Source: SZUA-448 sp045627185
GTDB lineage: Bacteria > Bacillota > Clostridia > Lachnospirales > Lachnospiraceae
Direction of reading: 5' to 3'
DNA: 19,813 bases
Assembly (NCBI GenBank): GCA_045627185.1
Contig: JAZQNE010000002.1
Span: 1-19,813, forward strand
The number at the start of each line of letters is the position of its first letter. The first letter of the stretch is position 1. The notes beneath the pieces were generated by a model. The model ran no database searches and was not told where the DNA came from. It saw only the letters and a program-made list of their open reading frames with translations. The translations under genes and the position numbers were made by a program. Shown here piece by piece: positions 12,290-19,813 of this stretch.

Positions 12290-14125
12290 ATGGCAGGTCC
12301 GAGAGGTCTTGGCCCGAGAGGGTTTTTAACAGATGAAGAAAAGAAAAATATGCCTAAAGTGACAGGAGCGCTGATTAAACGTATTCTGTCCTACTTAAAG
12401 CCGTACGTATGGCAGTTTGTCCTTGTGTTTGTGACAATTATCATATCATCGGTAGTAGGCCTTTTACCATCCATCATCACAGGTAAAATTGTTGATGAGG
12501 CACTGATTGGCAAGGACCTGGCGCTTCTTATCAAGCTTCTTGTTGCGGCATTCGTTACACTGACGTTCTCAAAGGTAATCGGTGTGCTTGAAAGCTATAT
12601 AAATGCATGGATTTCAAGACGTATCATCTTTGATATGAAAAATCAGATGTACGATCATCTTCAGCATATGCCGCATTCGTTTTTTACATCAGAAAAACAG
12701 GGCGATATCATCACCCGAATGAATACGGATATCAGCGGTGTAAGTTCGGTTATTTCCGGCACACTGACCAGCATCGTGAGCAACATTGCAACTGTTGTAA
12801 CTACACTTGTTGCTTTGTTTACAATGAGCTGGCAGCTGGCTCTTGTAGGAATTGTAGTTATTCCGCTTCTTATTCTGCCCACAAAGAGTGTAGGCAAGAC
12901 ACGTTGGAAACTGCTTTCCGAATCACAGGCAAAGACTGATGAGATGAACCAGCTTGTTAATGAAACACTGAGCGTAAGCGGTTCACTGCTTGTTAAGCTC
13001 TTTACGCGCGAACAGAAGGAATACGAGCGTTTTGTAAAGGTAAATGAGGAAGTAACACAGTATTCGCTTAAAGAAGAGCGAAGCGGTAAATGGTTCCGTG
13101 TTATCATGGGCATGTTTACTGAAGTTGGCCCGCTTCTTATTTACTTCTTCGGCGGTCTGTTCATTATTAAAAACTTCCAGCCGGAGCTCACAGTCGGTAC
13201 AATTACTGCAACCGTTACCATGATCAACCGTCTGTACAGACCTGTTGAATCCCTGCTGAACATTGGCGTTGATTTCACAAGGTCAATGGCTTTGTTTACA
13301 CGTATTTTTGATTATTTTGATAAAGAAAATACCATTGTTTCCCCCGAAAACGGTGCAACACCGGATGTTACCGATAAGGACATTGTTTTCAACCACGTAG
13401 GATTCAGCTATGACCCTGAGAAACCTCTTCTGCACGATATCGACTTTACCGTTCCGGGCGGAAAGATGTACGCAATTGTAGGTCCTTCCGGGTCGGGCAA
13501 ATCTACGGTTGTCAACCTTATTCCGCGTCTTTACGATGTTCTTTCGGGCAGCGTTGAAATTGCGGGCGTTGATGTACGTGATTTTGACCTTGAATACCTC
13601 AGAAGCACAATTGGCGTTGTATCGCAGGAAACATATCTTTTCAACGGTACAATCAAGGAAAATCTTCTGTATGCCAAGGATGATGCAACAGACGAAGAAA
13701 TTGAAAATGCCTGCAAAATTGCAAACATCCATGAGTTCATTAAAAATCAGCCGGATGGGTATGACACCATGGTCGGAAACCGCGGCCTTAAGCTTTCGGG
13801 CGGTGAAAAACAGAGAATTTCCATTGCACGTGTTGTTCTTAAGGATCCGAAGATTCTTATCCTTGATGAGGCAACAAGCGCCCTTGACTCTATTTCCGAG
13901 AACTCAATCCAGGATGCTCTTGAGCTTATGATGCAGGGACGTACCAGCATTGTTATTGCCCATCGTCTCACAACAATCCTTAAGGCAGACAGGATTCTTG
14001 TTGTTGCAAACGGTACTATTGCAGAGCAGGGCAGCCATGAAGAATTGCTTGAAAAGAACGGGATTTATCATGAACTTTACGAAACACAGTTCCGTAAAAT
14101 CATCGATGCGGAAACAGGTGCATAA
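12290..14125 (+). CDS. MsbA/LmrA-type ABC exporter half-transporter
   Basis: The 611-residue protein fuses a six-helix exporter domain (about 35-335) to an ATPase domain (about 362-600); two copies, or a partner, would form the pump. ATPase motifs are complete: A-loop GFSY (Tyr374), Walker A GPSGSGKST (398-406), Q-loop Gln446, signature LSGGEKQ (502-508), Walker B ILILDEA (522-528) with catalytic Glu527, D-loop SALD and His558. The N-terminus MAGPRGLGPRGF is a Gly/Pro/Arg-rich cytoplasmic lead. Such exporters move lipids, drugs or peptides; substrate cannot be told. Many of this family come in adjacent pairs, but here it is single, with its own promoter, so a homodimer is likely. No terminator is evident before the next gene. 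Confidence 0.95.
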   Translation: MAGPRGLGPRGFLTDEEKKNMPKVTGALIKRILSYLKPYVWQFVLVFVTIIISSVVGLLPSIITGKIVDEALIGKDLALLIKLLVAAFVTLTFSKVIGVLESYINAWISRRIIFDMKNQMYDHLQHMPHSFFTSEKQGDIITRMNTDISGVSSVISGTLTSIVSNIATVVTTLVALFTMSWQLALVGIVVIPLLILPTKSVGKTRWKLLSESQAKTDEMNQLVNETLSVSGSLLVKLFTREQKEYERFVKVNEEVTQYSLKEERSGKWFRVIMGMFTEVGPLLIYFFGGLFIIKNFQPELTVGTITATVTMINRLYRPVESLLNIGVDFTRSMALFTRIFDYFDKENTIVSPENGATPDVTDKDIVFNHVGFSYDPEKPLLHDIDFTVPGGKMYAIVGPSGSGKSTVVNLIPRLYDVLSGSVEIAGVDVRDFDLEYLRSTIGVVSQETYLFNGTIKENLLYAKDDATDEEIENACKIANIHEFIKNQPDGYDTMVGNRGLKLSGGEKQRISIARVVLKDPKILILDEATSALDSISENSIQDALELMMQGRTSIVIAHRLTTILKADRILVVANGTIAEQGSHEELLEKNGIYHELYETQFRKIIDAETGA

Positions 14126-14128
14126 TGC

Positions 14129-14157
14129 TTGCACTTTTTTTGCCGGTGTGCTAAAAT
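14129..14157 (+). promoter_or_regulatory. promoter for the hybrid kinase operon
   Basis: TAAAAT (14152-14157) is preceded by TGC, giving an extended -10 element. The -35 candidate TTGCAC (14129-14134) lies 17 bases upstream and is only half-matching, which extended -10 promoters tolerate. Predicted start is near 14164, before the ribosome binding site TGGAGG at 14186-14191. Confidence 0.55.
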
Positions 14158-14198
14158 ATACCTAAAGTGTATCCAAAAATAGGTGTGGAGGTTTATCC

Positions 14199-17100
14199 AT
14201 GCACTGGGATGTGTCATATGACTATTGCGCATTGCTTGCTTTAGCGCTTTTTGCTATTTATGCATTCTCAATGCGTCAGGTGAAGAATCGTCTTAATTCC
14301 CTGTTCAAAGGGATTTGCGCTCTTACCTTTGTCTCAATAGTGCTTGATATTTTTGCATGTCAGGCTATGACAAAGATGGATGTTTTCGGACTTTCGTTTG
14401 CGTATGTCCTTAACATCCTGTATTTGTTGTGCCTTAACTGTCTTCTCTTCACCTTTGTTCTTTATATTGTTATTCTTACGGAAAACAAAAAGTCGCGAAC
14501 AATCAATCTGATTGGATTCGCACCTATGCTTTTTAACCTTTTTGCGATTATTACCAGTCCGTGGACAAAATGGATTTTCTTCCTTACGTCGGAAGGTAAG
14601 GTTGTGACTTATGTCCACGGGCCGGCTTATCTGATTTATCTTGGAATTATCATGCTTTATATTTTCTTCGCATGGTTTCTTCTGATTTCCTACAAAAAAA
14701 AGCTTAACAGAGCAAGATTTATTGCATTGCTTCTCTGCTTTGTACTTCTTGTGGTTGCTTCTGTTCTGCAATTTTTCTTCCCTGACAAGCTTCTTGTCGG
14801 AATTGCATGTACATTCAGTGTTGTTGCAATTTATCTCGGTCAGTACAATACAGCTGATTCAATTGACCGTTACACTGAAGCTTTCAATAAGAGAGCATTT
14901 TATCTGAGCGTTTCAAGTCATATTGATTCAAAACAGCCCTTCAGTGTTATTGCTTTTGAACCGGACGGCTTTAAGGATTTGACTGACAGAATCGGTGAAG
15001 ACAAAGCAAATTCCCTGCTCCGCCAGATTGCTGATTTTCTTATGGGACTGATGAGTGACCAGGCGGTATTTAAGCTTGACGGAAACCGTTTTGCCGTACT
15101 GCTTGGAGTTAATGACAGATATGTAAATCCTGACACATTTATAAAGTATTATTACGCTTCATCTGTTTTCCGGGGTGATAATGTTGCAAGCTCTGATGAA
15201 GCCAAAATCATTCTTCAGGCGTTGACAGACCGTTTTGACCATTCCTGGAATGTGGGCGATGAACAGTTAAAGATGACTACCTGCCTGTGCTACCTGCGTT
15301 ATCCTGAGGATGTGGCCCGTGCGGACGAAGTAAATGATATGATTGATGCTGCTTTAAGGCAGGCCCGTGAAATCGGCAGAGGTACTATTCTGTATGCTGC
15401 GGAATATACCAGAACCCGTGAGACCTATATCACCGAACTTCAGGCAAAGCAGGCTGAACTTGAGGAAGCAACAAGGACGGCTGAGGAAGCACGTGCTATC
15501 GCTGAAAAAGCTGACAATTCCAAGACAAGATTTCTTGCGAACATGTCGCATGAAATCCGTACACCTATGAATGCAATCATGGGTATGACGGAGCTTGTTC
15601 TGCGCGATTCAATAAATGACCAGGTACGCAAGAATGTAGGGAATATCCAGAGTGCAGGCAATACCTTGCTTACCATCATTAACGATATTCTTGACTTCTC
15701 AAAGATTGAAGCAGGTAAGATGGAAGTTGTTACCGGAAGTTACGAAACAGCTTCTCTTCTGAATAACGTTCTGAGCGTTTCAGCAGCCCGTCTGAGCGGA
15801 AAAAATCTTGACCTGGCCGTTGATGTGGACCCGACCATTCCGACCCGTTTTAAGGGCGATGAAATGCGTCTGAGACAGATTATTATCAATCTGATGGGCA
15901 ATGCCATAAAATATACCGAAAGCGGTTCCGTAACACTGAAGGTACGCTGGGCCCGTCATGAGGACTCTGCGGAGGATACAAACGGTGCAATGGCAGACCT
16001 GATTATCAGCGTCATAGACACCGGCTCCGGAATTAAGGAAGAGGACTTAAACAAGCTGTTCAAGAGTTTCTCAAGAATAGAGGAACAGAAGAATCATCTG
16101 ATTGAAGGAACCGGACTCGGACTTTCAATCGTAAAGCGTCTGCTTGACCTGATGGGCGGCAGGATTACTGTTGAGAGCGAATACGGAAAGGGCAGTAATT
16201 TCACATTTACAATTCCTCAGGAAGTTGACAGTGTTATTTCGTTTGCACATATTGATGACCCTGATTCCAAGTGCGTTCTTGTTTATTCGGAGACTGCATC
16301 GGTTCACAAAAATCTTGGAGACGTTCTGGAAAATCTGGGTGTCAGTCACGTTGAAGCACTTTCAATCGATGAACTTACCCAGGCGCTTGAAGCACGTCAG
16401 TTTACGCACATTTTTGTTGAATATTCAAAATACAGTTCTGTATGGGAACTTCTGAAGGATCTGAAGGATATACATGTGGTTCTTCTTATGAAGGGCAATC
16501 AGGTGTCTGACGAAAAGGAAGTTTCGAACTCTATCCGTCAGCCGTTCTATTGTCTGAATGTTGCGGAGGCTCTGAATGAAAAGCCGAAGCTTGAAGAAAA
16601 GCCCAAGCAGAATGATTATTTCCGTGCACCTGATGCAAAAGTCCTTGTTGTTGACGATAATGCAATCAATATCCAGATTCTTGTAGGTCTGCTTCAGCCG
16701 CACAGAATGCAGGTTGATACGGCAGAGAGCGGAAGGGAATGTCTGAAGCGTGTACAGGAAACCGAGTATGACCTTATTCTTATGGACCATATGATGCCTG
16801 AAATGGATGGCGTTGAAACACTTCACGCAATTCGTGAATTGAATGGAGATTATTTCAAGAAGGTTCCCGTTATTGTTGTTACCGCAAATGCGATGAGCGG
16901 TGTACAGGAAGCCATGAATGAGGCAGGCTTCCAGGGCTATATTTCAAAGCCTATCAATGTCGAAAAACTTGAGGACACACTTGCAAGCTTCATTCCGCTT
17001 GAAAAAATCCGTTACGGCGGTGATGAGAATAAGGAAGCCGGAGAGATTATTACATTGTTCGTTCCGGGCGTAAATATCCATAAAGGTATTGACAATTGCG

Positions 17101-17675
17101 GCGGACAATTGCAAAATTATATCTCGGTACTGAATTCGGTACTCTTTGACGGAAACAAGAAACTTCAGAAATTTGAAATCTGTGTTCGTGATGATGACTA
17201 TCGTACTTACGAAATTGAGGCACACGCACTCAAGGGCGTTGCGGCAGGCATTGGAGCGGATATTCTGAGCGAAATGGCTGCAGAGCAGGAAAAGCTCTGC
17301 CGTGAGGGTCAGCTTGCAACCGTAAAAATTAATCATAACCGTTTCTGTGACTGCTACAGAACGATGCTCACAAATATTGATGAAGCAATCAGTGACAGCA
17401 AGGCTAAGCTTGCTACTCCGAGCTGCCCCGAAAAGGGACATCTGAATGATGATGAAGCATTGGAGCGACTCATCGTTATTCATGCACTGCTTGCCGATTT
17501 TGAGCAGGATGTTGCAGAAAAACTTGTAACCGATGGCAATGAATACAGCATGGCTGACGAATACAAGTCTGCATTTATTGACTTGAGAACGTATATGGAA
17601 CTTTGCAGATACGAAGATGCTGAGCAGTTCCTTAAGGAAAAGCTCGAAGTATTTCGCAAGGATGGGGAGAAATAA
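14199..17675 (+). CDS. hybrid histidine kinase with 7-helix-like sensor, dead GGDEF, two receivers and HPt
   Basis: This 1158-residue membrane kinase carries a whole phosphorelay. Domains in order: about seven hydrophobic segments (8-25, 38-55, 63-92, 103-120, 142-164, 173-193, 198-213); a GGDEF-like fold at 221-400 starting DRYTEAFNKRAF, with DGFKDL (256-261), but DGNRF (294-298) in place of GGDEF; a coiled coil (405-440); HisKA with SHEIRTPMN (phospho-His451); HATPase_c with N-box NLMGNAIKYTE, DTGSGI and GTGLGLSI; a receiver-like segment at 691-785 with Glu741 where the phospho-Asp should be; a true receiver at 813-932 (Asp819/820, Asp863, Thr895, Lys917); and HPt at about 950-1065 with AHALKG (His1009). 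An acidic helical tail (1080-1158) follows. The relay His451-Asp863-His1009 looks functional. The sensor signal and any output regulator are unknown. Its stop overlaps the next start. Confidence 0.95.
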   Translation: MHWDVSYDYCALLALALFAIYAFSMRQVKNRLNSLFKGICALTFVSIVLDIFACQAMTKMDVFGLSFAYVLNILYLLCLNCLLFTFVLYIVILTENKKSRTINLIGFAPMLFNLFAIITSPWTKWIFFLTSEGKVVTYVHGPAYLIYLGIIMLYIFFAWFLLISYKKKLNRARFIALLLCFVLLVVASVLQFFFPDKLLVGIACTFSVVAIYLGQYNTADSIDRYTEAFNKRAFYLSVSSHIDSKQPFSVIAFEPDGFKDLTDRIGEDKANSLLRQIADFLMGLMSDQAVFKLDGNRFAVLLGVNDRYVNPDTFIKYYYASSVFRGDNVASSDEAKIILQALTDRFDHSWNVGDEQLKMTTCLCYLRYPEDVARADEVNDMIDAALRQAREIGRGTILYAAEYTRTRETYITELQAKQAELEEATRTAEEARAIAEKADNSKTRFLANMSHEIRTPMNAIMGMTELVLRDSINDQVRKNVGNIQSAGNTLLTIINDILDFSKIEAGKMEVVTGSYETASLLNNVLSVSAARLSGKNLDLAVDVDPTIPTRFKGDEMRLRQIIINLMGNAIKYTESGSVTLKVRWARHEDSAEDTNGAMADLIISVIDTGSGIKEEDLNKLFKSFSRIEEQKNHLIEGTGLGLSIVKRLLDLMGGRITVESEYGKGSNFTFTIPQEVDSVISFAHIDDPDSKCVLVYSETASVHKNLGDVLENLGVSHVEALSIDELTQALEARQFTHIFVEYSKYSSVWELLKDLKDIHVVLLMKGNQVSDEKEVSNSIRQPFYCLNVAEALNEKPKLEEKPKQNDYFRAPDAKVLVVDDNAINIQILVGLLQPHRMQVDTAESGRECLKRVQETEYDLILMDHMMPEMDGVETLHAIRELNGDYFKKVPVIVVTANAMSGVQEAMNEAGFQGYISKPINVEKLEDTLASFIPLEKIRYGGDENKEAGEIITLFVPGVNIHKGIDNCGGQLQNYISVLNSVLFDGNKKLQKFEICVRDDDYRTYEIEAHALKGVAAGIGADILSEMAAEQEKLCREGQLATVKINHNRFCDCYRTMLTNIDEAISDSKAKLATPSCPEKGHLNDDEALERLIVIHALLADFEQDVAEKLVTDGNEYSMADEYKSAFIDLRTYMELCRYEDAEQFLKEKLEVFRKDGEK

Positions 17676-18799
17676 TGGATTCCGTTAGAATATTACATTG
17701 CGCAGATTTTCATCTGGGCGTTGACAGACTTTCAATCGGAAATCGATCAAAGGCGCGGCGGGCTGAGGTCCGTCGCACTTTTCGTACTGTAACGGAACTT
17801 GCAAAGAAAGAAGATGTTCAGTTTCTTGTTATTGCAGGTGATCTGTTTGACAGTGTGAGACTTCCGGAGGACATATTTACAGAGGTCAGGGATGCTTTTG
17901 CGGCCATATCGCCCATAAAAGTTGTAATCTGCTCGGGAAACCATGATCCTGCAACTCCGGATTCGGTGTATATGAGGAATGATTTCTGGTCTGACAATGT
18001 TATAATTTTTAGCGGTGAACTTACAAAAAAAGAACTTCCGGAGCTTGGTGTAAGGCTTGTCGGAGCAGGATTTGGCGGTACGTACAGCACATCGCCCATG
18101 CTCAGAAGAATCACCTTCCCGCAGGATGATTATATTAACATCGGCGTACTTCACGGAGAAATTGTGGCAGAAGGTGCAGGAAGCGAATACAATCCTGTTT
18201 CGGAAAGAAGAATTGAAGGATGCGGCCTGCATTATCTTGCACTCGGTCATATTCACAAGCGTTCGGAGCCTAAAAAAGCCGGTGTTACGACTTATGCCTA
18301 CAGCGGTTGCCCGGAGGGCCAGAACTTTGGGGAAACGGGAACCATGGGCGTTTACATCGCGGATATTTCACATGATTATTGTGAGGTCAGGTTCGTGCCG
18401 GTCTGCGCGCGTGTTTATACCAATCTTGATGTTGATATTTCAAGTGCCGATGACCGCGATGAGGCAGCAGAGCTCATCAGAAAGGCCATGGAAGCCGAAA
18501 ACGGCGATGAATACAGAAACCAGTTGTACAGAGTAATATTAAAGGGTGCACCGGCAGAAGGTGTGACCGACAGCCTTGACGAACTGGCTGTCAGACTGTC
18601 GGATATCTGGTATCTTGAACTTAAGGACAGGACACATCTTTATATTGATGAAGATGAGATGGTTACCGAAAACTCCCTTCGCGGAATATTTGTTCAGCAG
18701 ATGGTGGGGCTCAAGGGGAAGGTTTCGGAGGAACAGAGAGAACTCGCACTAAGGCTTGGGTTGAAGGCGTTTAATGGGGAAATAGATGATATATGCTGA
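17675..18799 (+). CDS. yhaO: YhaO-like metallophosphoesterase nuclease (SbcD/Mre11 family)
   Basis: This 374-residue protein is probably the nuclease part of an SbcD/SbcC-like (Mre11/Rad50-like) DNA processing complex. The five phosphoesterase motifs are intact: DFHLG (Asp11, His13), GDLFD (Asp56), GNHD (Asn89, His90, Asp91), VLHGE (His160) and GHIH (His192, His194), the two-metal site. Residues 250-374 form a capping and partner-binding C-terminus. It most resembles B. subtilis YhaO. The start ATG shares its A with the TAA of the kinase gene (TAATG), and GGGGAGA precedes it, so translation is coupled to the kinase. It overlaps the ATPase gene by seven bases. Confidence 0.88.
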   Translation: MDSVRILHCADFHLGVDRLSIGNRSKARRAEVRRTFRTVTELAKKEDVQFLVIAGDLFDSVRLPEDIFTEVRDAFAAISPIKVVICSGNHDPATPDSVYMRNDFWSDNVIIFSGELTKKELPELGVRLVGAGFGGTYSTSPMLRRITFPQDDYINIGVLHGEIVAEGAGSEYNPVSERRIEGCGLHYLALGHIHKRSEPKKAGVTTYAYSGCPEGQNFGETGTMGVYIADISHDYCEVRFVPVCARVYTNLDVDISSADDRDEAAELIRKAMEAENGDEYRNQLYRVILKGAPAEGVTDSLDELAVRLSDIWYLELKDRTHLYIDEDEMVTENSLRGIFVQQMVGLKGKVSEEQRELALRLGLKAFNGEIDDIC

Positions 18800-19813
18800 T
18801 TAAAAAAATAGAAATTGCTCACTTCGGAAAACTGAATAATTTTACTTTGGATTTTTCGGACAGTCTCAATTTGATTTTCGGACGAAATGAGGATGGCAAG
18901 TCAACCATCATGGCCTTTATCCGCATGATGTTTTACGGCAATGTGGGTGCTGCCAGAGAAATTTCGGCAAATGTCAGGAAAAAGTACCGCCCCTGGAACG
19001 GAAGCCCTATGGGTGGGGCTATTGAATTCGAGGCTGACGGAAAGAATTATCGTCTTCAGAAGGTTTTCGGGCAGACAGCAGGCAAAGATGAAATAACACT
19101 TCTGAATATGGATACCGGACTTCCGGTTCCGCTTGAATCGGATGAGGAAGTAGGCAGCCACTTCTTCGGAATGGAAATAGAAGGCTTTGAGAGGAGTGTG
19201 TTTATAGGCAGAAGCGGCGGGTTTTCGGGAAATGACGGAAAGAATGACGGAATCACCGAAAAACTTATTAACCTGACTACGAGTGCTGATGAAAAATTGT
19301 CTCTTTCGGGTGCTCTTTTATCTCTTAACAATGCAAAGGAGAAGCTTGTTTCAAAGCGTGGCAAATCCGGTCTTCTGGTTGCTGCAAGGGACAAGGTCAG
19401 CGAGCTTGAGGATGAACTTCGGGAAGCCAACAGACTGGAGTCTTCGCAAAAAGAACTGAGAGAGAAGCACAAGACACTTGTACAGCTTCAGCAGGCAGAA
19501 AAGGAACGTCTGGAAATTGTTAAGAAGCGCCGTAAGGCCTTGAAGAAGCTGGAGGATGAACTTGCTGAGGGGCGTGAACAGCAGCTCAGGGCTGAAAACA
19601 GACTTGCTTCTTTTTCGGTTGAAAAGGAAAAACGTCGGGAAATTGCCGACCTGAAACTGGCCCAGCACGTTGAAAAGCTTAATCAGGCGAAAAGTGCAGC
19701 TCAAAAAGATGATGTAAAAGGCCTTATTCCGTTATTTGCAGCAATTGGGCTTGTTGCAGTAGGAGTAACTGTTTTTCTGGCAATAAAGGTGAGCCCGTGG
19801 TTTTGCTTTCTGG
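18793..19813 (+). CDS. yhaN: YhaN-like SMC/Rad50-type ATPase, N-terminal part (cut by window end)
   Basis: The frame opens at ATG 18793 (MLIKKIEIAHFGKLNNF) and stays open for 340 codons to the window edge. It is the ATPase partner of the upstream nuclease. Visible features are Walker A GRNEDGKST (30-38), a Q-loop-region FIGRSGGFSG (about 138-147), and a long charged coiled coil from about 195 to 305. A hydrophobic segment (about 310-332, GLIPLFAAIGLVAVGVTVFLAI) follows, so the coiled coil is interrupted by a membrane-like stretch, as in B. subtilis YhaN and unlike SbcC. The signature and Walker B must lie beyond the window. There is no strong ribosome binding site; the seven-base overlap suggests coupling. 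Confidence 0.88.
   Translation, partial: MLIKKIEIAHFGKLNNFTLDFSDSLNLIFGRNEDGKSTIMAFIRMMFYGNVGAAREISANVRKKYRPWNGSPMGGAIEFEADGKNYRLQKVFGQTAGKDEITLLNMDTGLPVPLESDEEVGSHFFGMEIEGFERSVFIGRSGGFSGNDGKNDGITEKLINLTTSADEKLSLSGALLSLNNAKEKLVSKRGKSGLLVAARDKVSELEDELREANRLESSQKELREKHKTLVQLQQAEKERLEIVKKRRKALKKLEDELAEGREQQLRAENRLASFSVEKEKRREIADLKLAQHVEKLNQAKSAAQKDDVKGLIPLFAAIGLVAVGVTVFLAIKVSPWFCFL

Noticed and set aside
1..19813. tRNA, rRNA or riboswitch genes
   Set aside because: I looked in the intergenic gaps and saw no cloverleaf or recognised riboswitch core; the gaps are mostly too short.

Overview
The window reads as a chromosomal segment from a low-to-mid GC Clostridia bacterium, most likely of the Lachnospiraceae type. 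The evidence is the gene order hup - rqcP - divIC - tilS - hpt - ftsH, typical Firmicutes promoters and ribosome binding sites, a eukaryote-like (type II) NADP isocitrate dehydrogenase, and a YhaO/YhaN pair. In Bacillus subtilis and many spore formers, yabP/yabQ and spoIIE lie inside this block. They are absent here, which suggests (but does not prove) a lineage that no longer sporulates. All recognised genes are on the + strand.

Region 1 (1-3775) is an accessory, visibly AT-rich cassette. It starts with a gene-free leader holding a possible terminator, a REP-like motif, a sigma-A-type promoter and nine perfect copies of a 7-bp repeat just after the -10 box. Four tightly packed genes follow: a secreted papain/C39-like cysteine protease, a membrane-anchored protein of unknown function, an ABC ATPase of the BcrA/lantibiotic-immunity type, and an ABC-2-like permease with a large outward coiled-coil loop. 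I cannot match this set to a named system; it is the best candidate here for something undescribed, possibly peptide export, sensing or self-protection.

Region 2 (3776-7276) holds icd behind two possible promoters, one covered by a long palindrome that looks like an operator. It is followed by a large secreted cell-wall protein that joins a catalytically dead S11 (PBP5-like) domain to an intact M15 metallopeptidase and a C-terminal peptidoglycan-binding domain.

Region 3 (7277-12216) is the conserved housekeeping block: HU behind a strong promoter with a terminator after it, then rqcP, divIC, tilS (TTG start), hpt and ftsH, ending in a strong terminator. These serve nucleoid structure, ribosome rescue, division, tRNA-Ile decoding, purine salvage and membrane protein quality control.

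Region 4 (12217-19813) holds an ABC exporter with its own promoter. A 1158-residue hybrid histidine kinase follows, with a multi-helix membrane sensor, a dead GGDEF-like domain, an intact His-Asp-His relay and a dead receiver. Its stop codon overlaps the start of a YhaO-like nuclease gene, which in turn overlaps a YhaN-like SMC/Rad50-type ATPase that runs off the right end. The signalling kinase and the DNA-repair-type pair therefore appear to be co-transcribed.
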